A DNA stretch of 64,000 nt from Apopatosoma sp963618495 (lineage in GTDB: Bacteria; Bacillota; Clostridia; Oscillospirales; CAG-272). Made by a program: the position numbers and the translations under genes. Of this stretch, positions 1-7,135 are shown in pieces. Under the pieces are notes generated by a model, which saw only the letters and a list, made by a program, of their open reading frames with translations, was not told the origin of the DNA and made no database searches. The stretch spans positions 1 through 64,000 of the forward strand of contig CAVESF010000005.1 of the NCBI GenBank assembly GCA_963618495.1. The letters run 5' to 3'. Positions within the stretch are counted from its first letter, which is position 1; each line of letters begins with the position of its first letter.

Positions 1-2
1 AG

Positions 3-36
3 GCAGGAAATCCGCGCGCGGATTTCCTGCGTTTTT
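3..36 (+). terminator. Terminator of a gene left of the window
   Basis: GCAGGAAATCCGCG is followed at once by its exact reverse complement and then GTTTTTATT. This is a 14-bp perfect stem with a T-rich tail on the + strand. The gene it ends lies outside the window. Confidence 0.75.
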
Positions 37-313
37 ATTATATTTCACTTTTTCTTTTTTTCTGTACTTTTGAGTGACCAAAAGTACCAAAAGTTATTTA
101 AGAGTGCTTTCTCCCCCACTGTCTCGGCACTGCTACGGATTCCCTCTTTAAATTTCCCTGTACACCTTGAAAAAGTGCAGAGATTGTGTTATACTTATCT
201 AAATACTTTGACCTCCGCGCAAAAAAATCGGATTTTTTAATAAAACCGGTGAGAAAAGCGGCTGTGTCAAACGACTAATGAGTGAACGGCGAGTTCACGG
301 AACGGAGCAGGCT
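37..313 (+). promoter_or_regulatory. Non-coding lead-in with sigma-gene promoter
   Basis: No gene is visible in this stretch. A good vegetative promoter lies at 167-195: TTGAAA (167-172), 17 bases, TATACT (190-195). It reads into the ECF sigma gene with a leader of about 110 bases. Bases 61-95 hold repeated AAAGTACC/AAAAGT words and look like low-complexity spacer. The word CTGTCTCGGC near 119 also occurs in the 48-bp repeats at 35829-35940. Confidence 0.6.
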
Positions 314-874
314 ATGGATAACGGCGCAGAAAGCTACCGCAGATTTCTTGATGGCGACCGCGGCGCCTTTGACGATCTCGTGAACGAGTACCACGACAAT
401 CTCATATTTTTCATTTACGGCTCGGTCAAAAACATAACCGTAGCCGAAGATATCGCGGCAGATGTTTTCATGGAGCTTATTGTGCATAAGCACAGGTATA
501 ATTTCAAAAGCTCTTTCAAAACATATCTTTATTCCATTGCACGGCACAAAAGCATAGATTATATCAGACGTGAGAGTCGATATCCGACCTTGGAAGATGA
601 TATATCAGAGCTTGACCTGCCGGATGTAAAAACACTGGAAGACTCCGTTATAGAAAACGAGCGTCAGGCGGCGGTGCATGACGCCATGAAAAAACTGAAT
701 GAAGATTATCGCACGGTTCTGCATCTTACATATTTTGAAAATGTCGCTCCCGACGACATATGCAGAATAATGAAGAAAAACAAAAAGCAAATAGCAAATT
801 TATTATACCGAGCCAAAGAAGCACTTTCTGCAGTGCTTTTGAAGGGAGGGATTTTTGAGAATGAAAACGAATAA
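314..874 (+). CDS. ECF-type RNA polymerase sigma factor
   Basis: Sigma-70 family factor of the extracytoplasmic-function type, 186 residues, which would direct RNA polymerase to a small regulon. Region 2 is seen in the stretch with FDDLVNEYHDNLIFF, the DIAADVFMELI segment and the FKTYLYSIARHKSIDYIR segment. Region 4 is the C-terminal helix-turn-helix (YRTVLHLTYFENVAPDDICRI, then KKQIANLLYRAKEAL). I chose ATG 314 because GGAG lies 8 bases upstream. An in-frame ATG at 278 has no ribosome site. The stop overlaps the next gene by 14 bases, so the two are translationally coupled. The usual arrangement is a sigma factor followed by its membrane anti-sigma factor. Confidence 0.85.
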   Translation: MDNGAESYRRFLDGDRGAFDDLVNEYHDNLIFFIYGSVKNITVAEDIAADVFMELIVHKHRYNFKSSFKTYLYSIARHKSIDYIRRESRYPTLEDDISELDLPDVKTLEDSVIENERQAAVHDAMKKLNEDYRTVLHLTYFENVAPDDICRIMKKNKKQIANLLYRAKEALSAVLLKGGIFENENE

Positions 875-1553
875 GGAATTTGGCGAATATGTATTTGAAA
901 AAGCCGAAAAATACAAGGCGAAAAGAGTCGCAACGATAAAAAGAGTCGGCTCCGGCATTGCAGGCTGCCTTGCCCTTGCTATAGCAGTCACATTGATAGG
1001 CGTAACCGGAATTTTTGATGCGGGCGGATCTGATAAATCGGACGGAATGATTCCCGTGGCGCAGATGTACAGTGTTGATGGCTCTGCTTCTCCGCGGAGC
1101 GAAACAAACCGTTCCGCTGTAACAGCAATAAGCGAGGATGTTTTTTCAGACAAAACGGAAAAGGAAATATACAGTGGCGGACTTTACTTTTATATAAAAA
1201 CATACAATGCGCTCAAAAACGAATATACGCTGATTCGCAGTGCAGATGATTTTTCAAAATATTCGGCTTTCATTTCAAATATGAAAGAGGGCGGGGAAGA
1301 AACTCTCGCGGCTATATCGGAGGCGGTGAAAAAAGCTGATTTTTCCGAATGCGATATGATAATTCTCCGCATAAGCGAGTCAAGCTCCGGAAACAGGAGA
1401 AGGCTTTCCTACAGGGGCGCGTCCGATGGCGCATATATCTTCTCTATGAGAATGGCGGCGCAGACCATGGATTGCGCCATGTCGACGGATTACTATGTTA
1501 TCTTTGTGCCGAAAGAAAATGCGGACAGGATAACTGTGCATTTCGCAGACTGA
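861..1553 (+). CDS. Membrane protein, probable anti-sigma partner
   Basis: Protein of 230 residues with a short basic cytoplasmic N-terminus, one membrane helix at about residues 28-50 (GIAGCLALAIAVTLIGVTGI) and a soluble outer domain of about 175 residues. GGAGGG ends 10 bases before ATG 861, which favours this start over TTG 855. It overlaps the ECF sigma gene by 14 bases, the standard arrangement for a sigma/anti-sigma pair. I see no zinc-binding HxxxCxxC motif and do not recognise the outer domain, so the role as anti-sigma factor is inferred from position and topology only. Confidence 0.6.
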   Translation: MKTNKEFGEYVFEKAEKYKAKRVATIKRVGSGIAGCLALAIAVTLIGVTGIFDAGGSDKSDGMIPVAQMYSVDGSASPRSETNRSAVTAISEDVFSDKTEKEIYSGGLYFYIKTYNALKNEYTLIRSADDFSKYSAFISNMKEGGEETLAAISEAVKKADFSECDMIILRISESSSGNRRRLSYRGASDGAYIFSMRMAAQTMDCAMSTDYYVIFVPKENADRITVHFAD

Positions 1554-1570
1554 ACGGACTAAAAAACAGA

Positions 1571-1604
1571 AGCTCATTCGGGCGCGCCCGAATGAGCTTT
1601 TTCA
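1571..1604. terminator. Bidirectional terminator, perfect 28-bp palindrome
   Basis: AGCTCATTCGGGCG is followed by its exact reverse complement, with TTTT on the + side and TCTGTTTTTT on the minus side. It lies between the convergent ends of the anti-sigma gene and metI and can stop both. Confidence 0.85.
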
Positions 1605-1610
1605 TCTTCA

Positions 1611-2309
1611 TTATTTAAGCCTTTTATCCGACCTGCCGGAGAGAAAGGTACCGAGGCTCTGAAAAACCTGAACCATAATGATAAGCAGTATCACCGCTAT
1701 AATGATAACGGGATAATTGTATCTGTTATAGCCGTACATTATTGCGATATTGCCGAGACCGCCGCCGCCTATCGCGCCGCTCATCGCCGTATAACCGAGT
1801 ATGGTTGTGACGGCTATGGTAGCATTGGATATGAGCGAAGGCACGCTCTCGGGAATCATTACCTTTGTTATTATCTGAAAAGGTGTTGCGCCCATGCTCT
1901 GCGCAGCCTCTATGATATTCGGATTGACCTCGCGCAGACTGCTCTCCACAAGTCTTGCGACAAAGGGAAAAGCCGCTATCACGAGCGGAACTATCGAGGC
2001 GACAGAGCCTATTGTGGTGCCGACGATAAGCCTTGTCAGCGGGAATACGACAACGATAAGGATAATGAACGGGACAGAACGCAGAAGATTGACGATAACA
2101 TTGAGTATCTTCATGAGAGGGCGGGGAAGCGGAAGCACACCGCCTTTGTCTCCGCATACGAGAAGTACGCCGAGCGGCAGACCGATGACGAAAGCAAAAA
2201 GCGTTGCCACGACGGTGACATAAAAGGTTTCCCATATGGCAAAAGGAATATCGTGCCTGAGTATATCGAGCGCGGCATTCAGCTTCTCGGGAGAAAACAT
2301 ATTGCCCAT
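1611..2309 (-). CDS. metI: Methionine ABC transporter permease MetI
   Basis: Integral membrane permease of the MetNIQ importer for D/L-methionine, 232 residues, with about five membrane helices. The coupling-helix region is seen as NIIEAAQSMGATPFQIITKV, the EAA motif that contacts the ATPase. The C-terminal half (TTILGYTAMSGAIGGGGLGNIA) is typical of MetI. ATG 2309 sits 7 bases after GGAGG and 2 bases after the metN stop. A GTG at 2315 is in frame but lies inside the ribosome site. It is the last gene of metQ-metN-metI. Confidence 0.93.
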   Translation of the reverse strand: MGNMFSPEKLNAALDILRHDIPFAIWETFYVTVVATLFAFVIGLPLGVLLVCGDKGGVLPLPRPLMKILNVIVNLLRSVPFIILIVVVFPLTRLIVGTTIGSVASIVPLVIAAFPFVARLVESSLREVNPNIIEAAQSMGATPFQIITKVMIPESVPSLISNATIAVTTILGYTAMSGAIGGGGLGNIAIMYGYNRYNYPVIIIAVILLIIMVQVFQSLGTFLSGRSDKRLK

Positions 2310-2311
2310 GC

Positions 2312-3310
2312 TCACACCTCCTCTACGGTGACATTTTCTATGGCACCGAGATAGTCATTCACTATCTTTGTATGCTCTGCACCGCCGGGAACACCTATCA
2401 GCATGGAGCCGTAGGTTTTATCATCTATCGTTCTTGTGGCGGCGGAAACTATATTGACAAGCACATTCTTTTCCTGTGCCATTTTGGCAATCCATGGCGT
2501 GCTTGCGGCACCTGCTCCGTTGAAAATTATACGCATACGCGTCTCATGCAGAGGATTTGACACGCTGTCGTCGGCGCCGTTCGGAAAAACGAGACGCCGT
2601 GCCGCCGCGGATTTCGGACTTGCGAAAACCGTGCCGACAGCGCCGCTTTCGACTACCTCGCCGTTATCGAGTATCGCGACATGAGAGCATATCTCTTCGA
2701 CGACGCTCATCTGATGCGTTATAACTATAACGGTGATTCCGAGACGCTTGTTTATCTCGCGGATAAGCCCGAGTATGGAATGTGTCGTATTCGGGTCGAG
2801 CGCACTTGTCGCTTCGTCGCAGAGGAGAACTTTTGGATTTGTGGCAAGCGCACGCGCGATGGCGATTCGCTGCTGCTGACCGCCGGAAAGCTGCGCGGGA
2901 TAAGCCTTTGCCTTATCGGGAAGCCCTACCGTATCGAGAAGCTCATGCGCGCGCTTCACTGCCTCGTGCTTCGGCACGCCCGCAAGCTCCATTGGAAAGC
3001 AGATATTTTTGAGGCAATTCTTCTGCATGAGCAGATTGAAGCCCTGAAAAATCATCGTTATGCTTCTTCTTGCGTCGCGCAGCTCTGCAGGAGAGAGCGC
3101 TGTCATATCCACGCCGTCTATCACGACTCTGCCCTCTGTGGGACGTTCAAGCAGATTTATACAGCGCACGAGCGTGCTTTTGCCTGCGCCGCTCATGCCT
3201 ATGATACCATATATATCGCCATCCTCTATCGTGAGATTTATGCCGTGCAGGGCGGCAACTCTGCCGCCTGCACCGTCAAAAGTCTTGCTTAAATTTTCAA
3301 TCTGTATCAT
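2312..3310 (-). CDS. metN: Methionine ABC transporter ATP-binding protein MetN
   Basis: ATPase of the methionine importer, 332 residues. Walker A is GMSGAGKST (38-46), the signature is LSGGQQQR (141-148) and Walker B runs through LLCDEATSALDP (162-173). The last 80 or so residues, from about NPLHETRMRIIFNG, form the NIL/ACT-like domain that in characterised MetN proteins binds methionine and gives transinhibition, so uptake should also be controlled at protein level. It lies between metQ and metI with very short gaps, so the three genes form one operon. Confidence 0.95.
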   Translation of the reverse strand: MIQIENLSKTFDGAGGRVAALHGINLTIEDGDIYGIIGMSGAGKSTLVRCINLLERPTEGRVVIDGVDMTALSPAELRDARRSITMIFQGFNLLMQKNCLKNICFPMELAGVPKHEAVKRAHELLDTVGLPDKAKAYPAQLSGGQQQRIAIARALATNPKVLLCDEATSALDPNTTHSILGLIREINKRLGITVIVITHQMSVVEEICSHVAILDNGEVVESGAVGTVFASPKSAAARRLVFPNGADDSVSNPLHETRMRIIFNGAGAASTPWIAKMAQEKNVLVNIVSAATRTIDDKTYGSMLIGVPGGAEHTKIVNDYLGAIENVTVEEV

Positions 3311-3334
3311 TATGTGAATTTTCCTTTTTGAGGA

Positions 3335-4186
3335 TTATTTCTTTATATCGTCGAGAGTGGTGTGATTTTCGGAGTAAATGCCCATCGGCTCTACATGGAT
3401 TGCGGAAACGGAAACGATATGCGTGCCGTTTTCCTTATTGAAGTTATCGAGATAAGGCGCATGCTGGAAATAGTTAGCGTCGCATTCGCCGCTTTCAACT
3501 ACCGTATTGGGAACGACATAGTCGGAGAGAACCTTTATTTCGAGAGTGATGTTCTTCTCGGCGAGAATCTTTTTTACTTCTTCGAGGATCTCTGCATGAG
3601 GTGTGGGGGAAGCGGCAACGCTTATCTTTGTGCCTGCGAGTGCGGCATAGTCGACTGTGGCGTCATAGCCGTCTGTGGGATTGTCAACGGTGCTGACAAC
3701 ATTTCCGCCGAACTTCTCTGTGATGAAGTCCTTTACCTGCTTGCTCTCGAGCGCGGCGACGAGTGCCTTTATTTCGGGCTTGTTTTCATTGCCTTCCTTG
3801 ACGGCAAGTATATTGGAATATGCGGAGTAGGAGCCTTCGATGGCAACGGAATCCTTGGAGGGATTGAGTCCTGCGGAGATAGCGTAATTTGAGTTGATGA
3901 CTGCATAGTCAACATCGCGCAGGATGTTGGGCAGCTGAGCGGCTTCTATTTCGCTGAACTTGACATTGTAGGGATTTTCTGCGATATCCTTGACTGTGGC
4001 TGTGATGCCGGCGCCATCTTTGAGCTTGATTATGCCGTTTGCTTCGAGAACCTTGAGAGCTCTTGCTTCGTTCGTCGGGTCATTGGGGATAGCTATTGTT
4101 ATTGTTTTCTTTCCGCATGCGGAAAAAGCGAGGAGCGCCGCCGTGAAGAGCGCAAGTATAATTACGGCTGAAATAATTCTTTTCAT
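3335..4186 (-). CDS. metQ: Methionine-binding lipoprotein MetQ
   Basis: Substrate-binding lipoprotein of the NlpA/MetQ family, 283 residues, anchored outside the membrane and delivering methionine to MetNI. The signal peptide ends in the lipobox LLAFSAC, followed by GKKTITIAIPNDPTNEARAL. ATG 4186 is preceded at 9 bases by AAGGAA. The upstream in-frame ATG 4204 has no such site and would place six extra residues before the signal peptide. It is the first structural gene of the transporter operon and follows the leader region with the Met-rich peptide. Confidence 0.95.
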   Translation of the reverse strand: MKRIISAVIILALFTAALLAFSACGKKTITIAIPNDPTNEARALKVLEANGIIKLKDGAGITATVKDIAENPYNVKFSEIEAAQLPNILRDVDYAVINSNYAISAGLNPSKDSVAIEGSYSAYSNILAVKEGNENKPEIKALVAALESKQVKDFITEKFGGNVVSTVDNPTDGYDATVDYAALAGTKISVAASPTPHAEILEEVKKILAEKNITLEIKVLSDYVVPNTVVESGECDANYFQHAPYLDNFNKENGTHIVSVSAIHVEPMGIYSENHTTLDDIKK

Positions 4187-4222
4187 TTTGGTGATTCCTT
4201 TCATGTTTGTTTATTTATGTGT

Positions 4223-4256
4223 TTGATTTTGACTTTGATTTTGATTTTGATTTTGG
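4223..4256 (-). repeat. AAAATC hexamer repeat before metQ
   Basis: On the minus strand the bases before metQ read CAAAATCAAAATCAAAATC, then CAAAGTC and CAAAATC. This is about five copies of a 6-base unit, one imperfect, between the small ORF at 4260-4340 and metQ. It is free of G apart from one base and so probably unstructured. Function unknown. Confidence 0.6.
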
Positions 4257-4259
4257 GTG

Positions 4260-4340
4260 TTACTGTAAAGGATATGCCTTTCGGCACATTCGCTTCGAAT
4301 GAAAATTGGCTTTTGTGAGATTTTTGATGAAATTTTTCAT
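4260..4340 (-). CDS. Small ORF between met attenuator and metQ
   Basis: A 26-codon reading frame, starting MKNFIKNLTKANFHSK, with a strong ribosome site (AAGGAG, 8 bases before ATG 4340). It sits just downstream of the leader terminator and ends 73 bases before the metQ start. I recognise no family, and its short basic sequence gives no function. It would be translated only when the terminator is read through. A similar small ORF with a good ribosome site follows the T-box terminator of the tryptophan transporter. Confidence 0.45.
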   Translation of the reverse strand: MKNFIKNLTKANFHSKRMCRKAYPLQ

Positions 4341-4356
4341 AGCCTGCTCCTTATCT

Positions 4357-4394
4357 GAAATAAAATAACCGGAAAGCTCCGATAAGCTTCCCGG
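4357..4394 (-). terminator. Met leader terminator (attenuator)
   Basis: On the minus strand CCGGGAAGCT, loop TATCGG, AGCTTTCCGG form a 10-bp stem with one G-T pair, followed by TTATTTTATTTC. It lies 31 bases after the stop of the Met-rich leader peptide and before metQ. Its loop plus one base on each side (4378-4385) is exactly complementary to 4445-4452 inside the leader peptide gene, an 8-bp pairing that would compete with the terminator. Confidence 0.75.
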
Positions 4395-4425
4395 CTTGAA
4401 AACAAATTTAAAATTTCTTTTGCTT

Positions 4426-4527
4426 TCACTCTGCGAGCTGAGAATTATCGGAAAAAGACACGGAAAAACTGCACATACGCATGCGCATGCACATCATCAT
4501 GGACATCATAGCCGTTGTCTTTTTCAT
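4426..4527 (-). CDS. Methionine-rich leader peptide of the metQNI operon
   Basis: A 33-codon reading frame between a strong promoter and an intrinsic terminator. AAAGGAG is spaced 7 bases from ATG 4527. Residues 7-18 are MMSMMMCMRMRM: eight Met codons in twelve, plus Cys at 13 and 19. The rest (SFSVSFSDNSQLAE) is ordinary, and the TGA stop is 31 bases before the terminator stem. This is the architecture of amino-acid attenuators such as the trp, his and leu leaders, here apparently for methionine and upstream of a methionine importer. The control mechanism is inferred; the peptide, its ribosome site, promoter and terminator are read directly. Confidence 0.85.
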   Translation of the reverse strand: MKKTTAMMSMMMCMRMRMCSFSVSFSDNSQLAE

Positions 4528-4544
4528 GGTGTTTCTCCTTTTTC

Positions 4545-4553
4545 CAGAGTGAA
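4545..4553 (-). promoter_or_regulatory. Leader segment complementary to leader-peptide stop region
   Basis: On the minus strand TTCACTCTG lies just before the leader ribosome site and is exactly complementary to CAGAGTGAA at 4433-4425, which covers the last codon and stop of the leader peptide. This 9-bp long-range pairing would enclose the whole leader gene. It may be an additional element of the attenuator or chance. Confidence 0.4.
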
Positions 4554-4578
4554 CTGCCCGATGGAACAGATTGTGGCT

Positions 4579-4607
4579 ATTCTATCACAGTTTTTTGCGC
4601 TTGTCAA
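4579..4607 (-). promoter_or_regulatory. Promoter of the met leader
   Basis: Minus strand: TTGACA (4607-4602), 17 bases, TAGAAT (4584-4579) with the extended -10 TGA just before it. Transcription should start near 4572, about 45 bases before the leader-peptide ATG. The rest of the gap up to the divergent pgk promoter at 4803 shows nothing I can assign. Confidence 0.8.
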
Positions 4608-4802
4608 TAGGCTTTCGAAAATTTATCCGCAAAATTTCGAATAAAACAAAATTTTGCGGCGAAATGGCAACTTTTCAATAATATATTTTTAAATCTTGCA
4701 TTTTTGTGACAAAATTTTCGGCAATCCTCATGTTTTCCGCACGCCTGCGGAGCTCGCGGCGGAATATAAATGTAAATTTCATCGGAATTTATCTTTTTTT
4801 AC

Positions 4803-4831
4803 TTGAAAAATGCGCTCGGCGGTGGTATACT
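4803..4831 (+). promoter_or_regulatory. Promoter of pgk-tpiA
   Basis: TTGAAA (4803-4808), 17 bases, TATACT (4826-4831) with extended -10 TGG. It gives a leader of about 55 bases to pgk, whose ribosome site AAAGGAAAGG lies before ATG 4893. Confidence 0.75.
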
Positions 4832-4892
4832 GTATTCTGGATAAAAATGGGGCATATTTTTTTGCCCGCCAAAGAAAGGAAAGGTATCTTTT

Positions 4893-6200
4893 ATGAACTA
4901 CAACAAGAAAACTATTGAAGATATTGATGTTGCAGGCAAAAAAGTTCTCGTGCGCTGCGATTTCAATGTTCCTCAGAAGGATGGCGTCATCACGAGCGAC
5001 AAGAGAATAGTCGAGGCTCTCCCCACTATCAAATACCTTATGGAAAAGGGCGCTTATGTTATCCTCTGCTCTCATATGGGCAAGCCGCATAACATTTTCA
5101 CAGAGGGCTTCTCTCTCAATAAGAAGGAAAAGAAAGCTATAGAAGAGCTTCCCGCAGAGGAGCAGGCTGAAGCTAAAGCAAAGGCTCTGAAGAAGGCTCT
5201 CGGCGATAAGGAGAAATTCTCCCTTAAGATAGTTGCCGATAAGCTTAATGAATATCTCGGCGGCAAGGTTGCATTTGCTTCCGATATCATCGGCGACGAT
5301 GCAAAGGCTAAAATAACCGCTATGAAAGCAGGCGAATGCGTTCTTCTCGAGAATGTCCGCTTCGATGCACGCGAGGAAAAGAACGACCCCGAATTTGCAA
5401 AGGAACTTGCTTCTCTCGCAGATGTTTATGTAAACGATGCATTCGGTACGGCTCACCGCGCTCATGCTTCCACAGCAGGCGTTGCGGCTTATCTTCCCGC
5501 TGTATGCGGCTACCTTATCCGAAAAGAAATCAGCGTTATGGGCAAGGCTCTCGACAATCCCGAGCGTCCTTTCGTTGCTATTCTCGGCGGCGCAAAGGTT
5601 TCCGATAAGCTCAATGTTATCAATAACCTCCTCACAAAGGTTGATACGCTCATCATCGGCGGCGGTATGGCTTATACTTTCCTTGCCTCAAAGGGCTATG
5701 GCGTAGGCAAGTCCTTGCTTGATGAATCCAAGATAGACTACTGCCGCGATATGATGGCAAAGGCAGAGAAAGCAGGCGTAAAGCTTCTTCTCCCGATTGA
5801 TACCGTCATCGCCGCAGATTTTCCGAATCCGATAGACGCTCCCATCTCTGTCACAACAGTTGACGCGGATAAGATTCCCGCAGATATGGAAGGCATGGAT
5901 ATCGGCGAAAAGACACGCGCACTCTTTGCAGATGCCGTGAAGAACGCAAAGACTGTTGTATGGAACGGACCTATGGGTGTTTTCGAGAACCCCACACTTG
6001 CCGCAGGTACAATAGCAGTGGCACAGGCTCTTGCGGATTCCGACGCTACGACGATAGTCGGCGGCGGCGACAGCGCGGCTGCATGTGAGCAGCTCGGCTT
6101 TGCTTCCAGAATAACTCATATTTCCACCGGCGGCGGTGCAAGCCTTGAATTCCTCGAGGGTCTCGAGCTTCCCGGCATTGCCTGCCTCCAGAATAAGTAA
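4893..6200 (+). CDS. pgk: Phosphoglycerate kinase
   Basis: Glycolytic enzyme that transfers phosphate from 1,3-bisphosphoglycerate to ADP. It has 435 residues against about 395-400 usually. The N-terminal substrate-site motif is KVLVRCDFNVP (17-27), SHMGKP follows at 60-65, and the C-terminal domain ends with the nucleotide-site glycines GGGDSAAA and STGGGASLEFLEG. The extra length is a charged, Lys/Glu/Ala-rich insertion at about residues 73-107, before the usual FSLKIVADKL segment. It is followed after 23 bases by tpiA, one glycolytic operon. Confidence 0.96.
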   Translation: MNYNKKTIEDIDVAGKKVLVRCDFNVPQKDGVITSDKRIVEALPTIKYLMEKGAYVILCSHMGKPHNIFTEGFSLNKKEKKAIEELPAEEQAEAKAKALKKALGDKEKFSLKIVADKLNEYLGGKVAFASDIIGDDAKAKITAMKAGECVLLENVRFDAREEKNDPEFAKELASLADVYVNDAFGTAHRAHASTAGVAAYLPAVCGYLIRKEISVMGKALDNPERPFVAILGGAKVSDKLNVINNLLTKVDTLIIGGGMAYTFLASKGYGVGKSLLDESKIDYCRDMMAKAEKAGVKLLLPIDTVIAADFPNPIDAPISVTTVDADKIPADMEGMDIGEKTRALFADAVKNAKTVVWNGPMGVFENPTLAAGTIAVAQALADSDATTIVGGGDSAAACEQLGFASRITHISTGGGASLEFLEGLELPGIACLQNK

Positions 6201-6223
6201 TCCGCGAAAGGAAGTATAAAACA

Positions 6224-6991
6224 ATGAATAAGGCTAAAAGAAGTGCTATAATCGCGGGCAACTGGAAAATGAATATGACTCCCGCGGAAACTACCGATTT
6301 CATGAAAGCTCTCGCTCCCAAGGTTGCCGATGTAAAGGAAGCAAAGGTTGTGCTTTGCGTTCCGTTTGTTGATATCGCGGCGGCTGTAGAAGCTACAAAG
6401 GGTACAAATATCGAGATAGGCGCAGAAAATGTCCATATGGAAGAAAAAGGCGCTTATACAGGCGAAATCTCCGGCAAGATGCTTGCTTCCTGCGGTGTTA
6501 AATATGTTATCGTAGGTCACAGCGAGCGCAGACAGTATTTCGGCGAAACCGATGCTACGGTAAACGGCAGAGCAAAAGCAGGTCTTGCAAACGGACTCAA
6601 GGTTATCGTTTGCGTAGGCGAAACGCTCACCGAGCGCGAGCAGGGCGTTACATTTGAGACGGTAGCCCGCCAGACAAAGATTGCTCTCCTTGGAATCTCC
6701 GCAGAAGATATGAAGAATATCATCATCGCATATGAGCCTGTCTGGGCTATCGGCACGGGCAAGACAGCTACGGCAGAGCAGGCAGAAGAGGTTTGCGCTT
6801 ATATCCGCGGTGTTGTCGCTTCGCTCTACGGTACGGATGTCGCAGAGGCTACCACTGTTCAGTATGGCGGTAGCATGAACGCAAAGAATGCCGCAGAGCT
6901 TCTCGCTATGGAAAATATCGACGGCGGACTCATCGGCGGCGCATCGCTCAAGCCCGATGATTTCACGGTAATCGTAAAAGCGGCTGACTGA
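6224..6991 (+). CDS. tpiA: Triosephosphate isomerase
   Basis: Interconverts glyceraldehyde-3-phosphate and dihydroxyacetone phosphate, 255 residues, normal length. AGNWKMN (11-17) carries the catalytic Lys, VGHSERR has the catalytic His at 99, and AYEPVWAIGTGK has the catalytic Glu at 171. The phosphate-binding GGS and GGASL segments are intact. GAAAGGAAG provides the ribosome site in the 23-base gap after pgk. Confidence 0.97.
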   Translation: MNKAKRSAIIAGNWKMNMTPAETTDFMKALAPKVADVKEAKVVLCVPFVDIAAAVEATKGTNIEIGAENVHMEEKGAYTGEISGKMLASCGVKYVIVGHSERRQYFGETDATVNGRAKAGLANGLKVIVCVGETLTEREQGVTFETVARQTKIALLGISAEDMKNIIIAYEPVWAIGTGKTATAEQAEEVCAYIRGVVASLYGTDVAEATTVQYGGSMNAKNAAELLAMENIDGGLIGGASLKPDDFTVIVKAAD

Positions 6992-7023
6992 TTTCGGCTG
7001 AACAGAGAATATGTAAAGAAAAA

Positions 7024-7070
7024 TGGGGCTGAGTCAAAAGCATTTAATTAAGCAGAGACTCGGCCTCTAT
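7024..7070 (+). terminator. Hairpin after tpiA, possible terminator
   Basis: GGGGCTGAGTC at the left pairs with GACTCGGCCTC at the right (G-T pairs allowed) around a loop of about 20 bases, followed by TATTTTG. It could end the pgk-tpiA transcript, but the tail is poor. A TATAAT with TGC before it at 7078-7083 probably drives the next gene. Confidence 0.45.
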
Positions 7071-7135
7071 TTTGTGCTATAATTATCGCAAATGTTGACC
7101 GCGATACTGGTCAAAAGTCGAAAAAAGAAGAATGT

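Noticed and set aside
4205..4610. S-box SAM riboswitch or Met T-box before metQ
   Set aside because: None of the conserved S-box core words nor a T-box sequence (GGGTGG.ACC.CG) is present on the minus strand here.
4396..4644. A + strand His-rich reading frame (HTHAHAHHHGHH)
   Set aside because: It is the antisense of the Met-codon run of the leader peptide: CAT codons are the complement of ATG. It has no ribosome site, while the minus-strand peptide has promoter, ribosome site and terminator.
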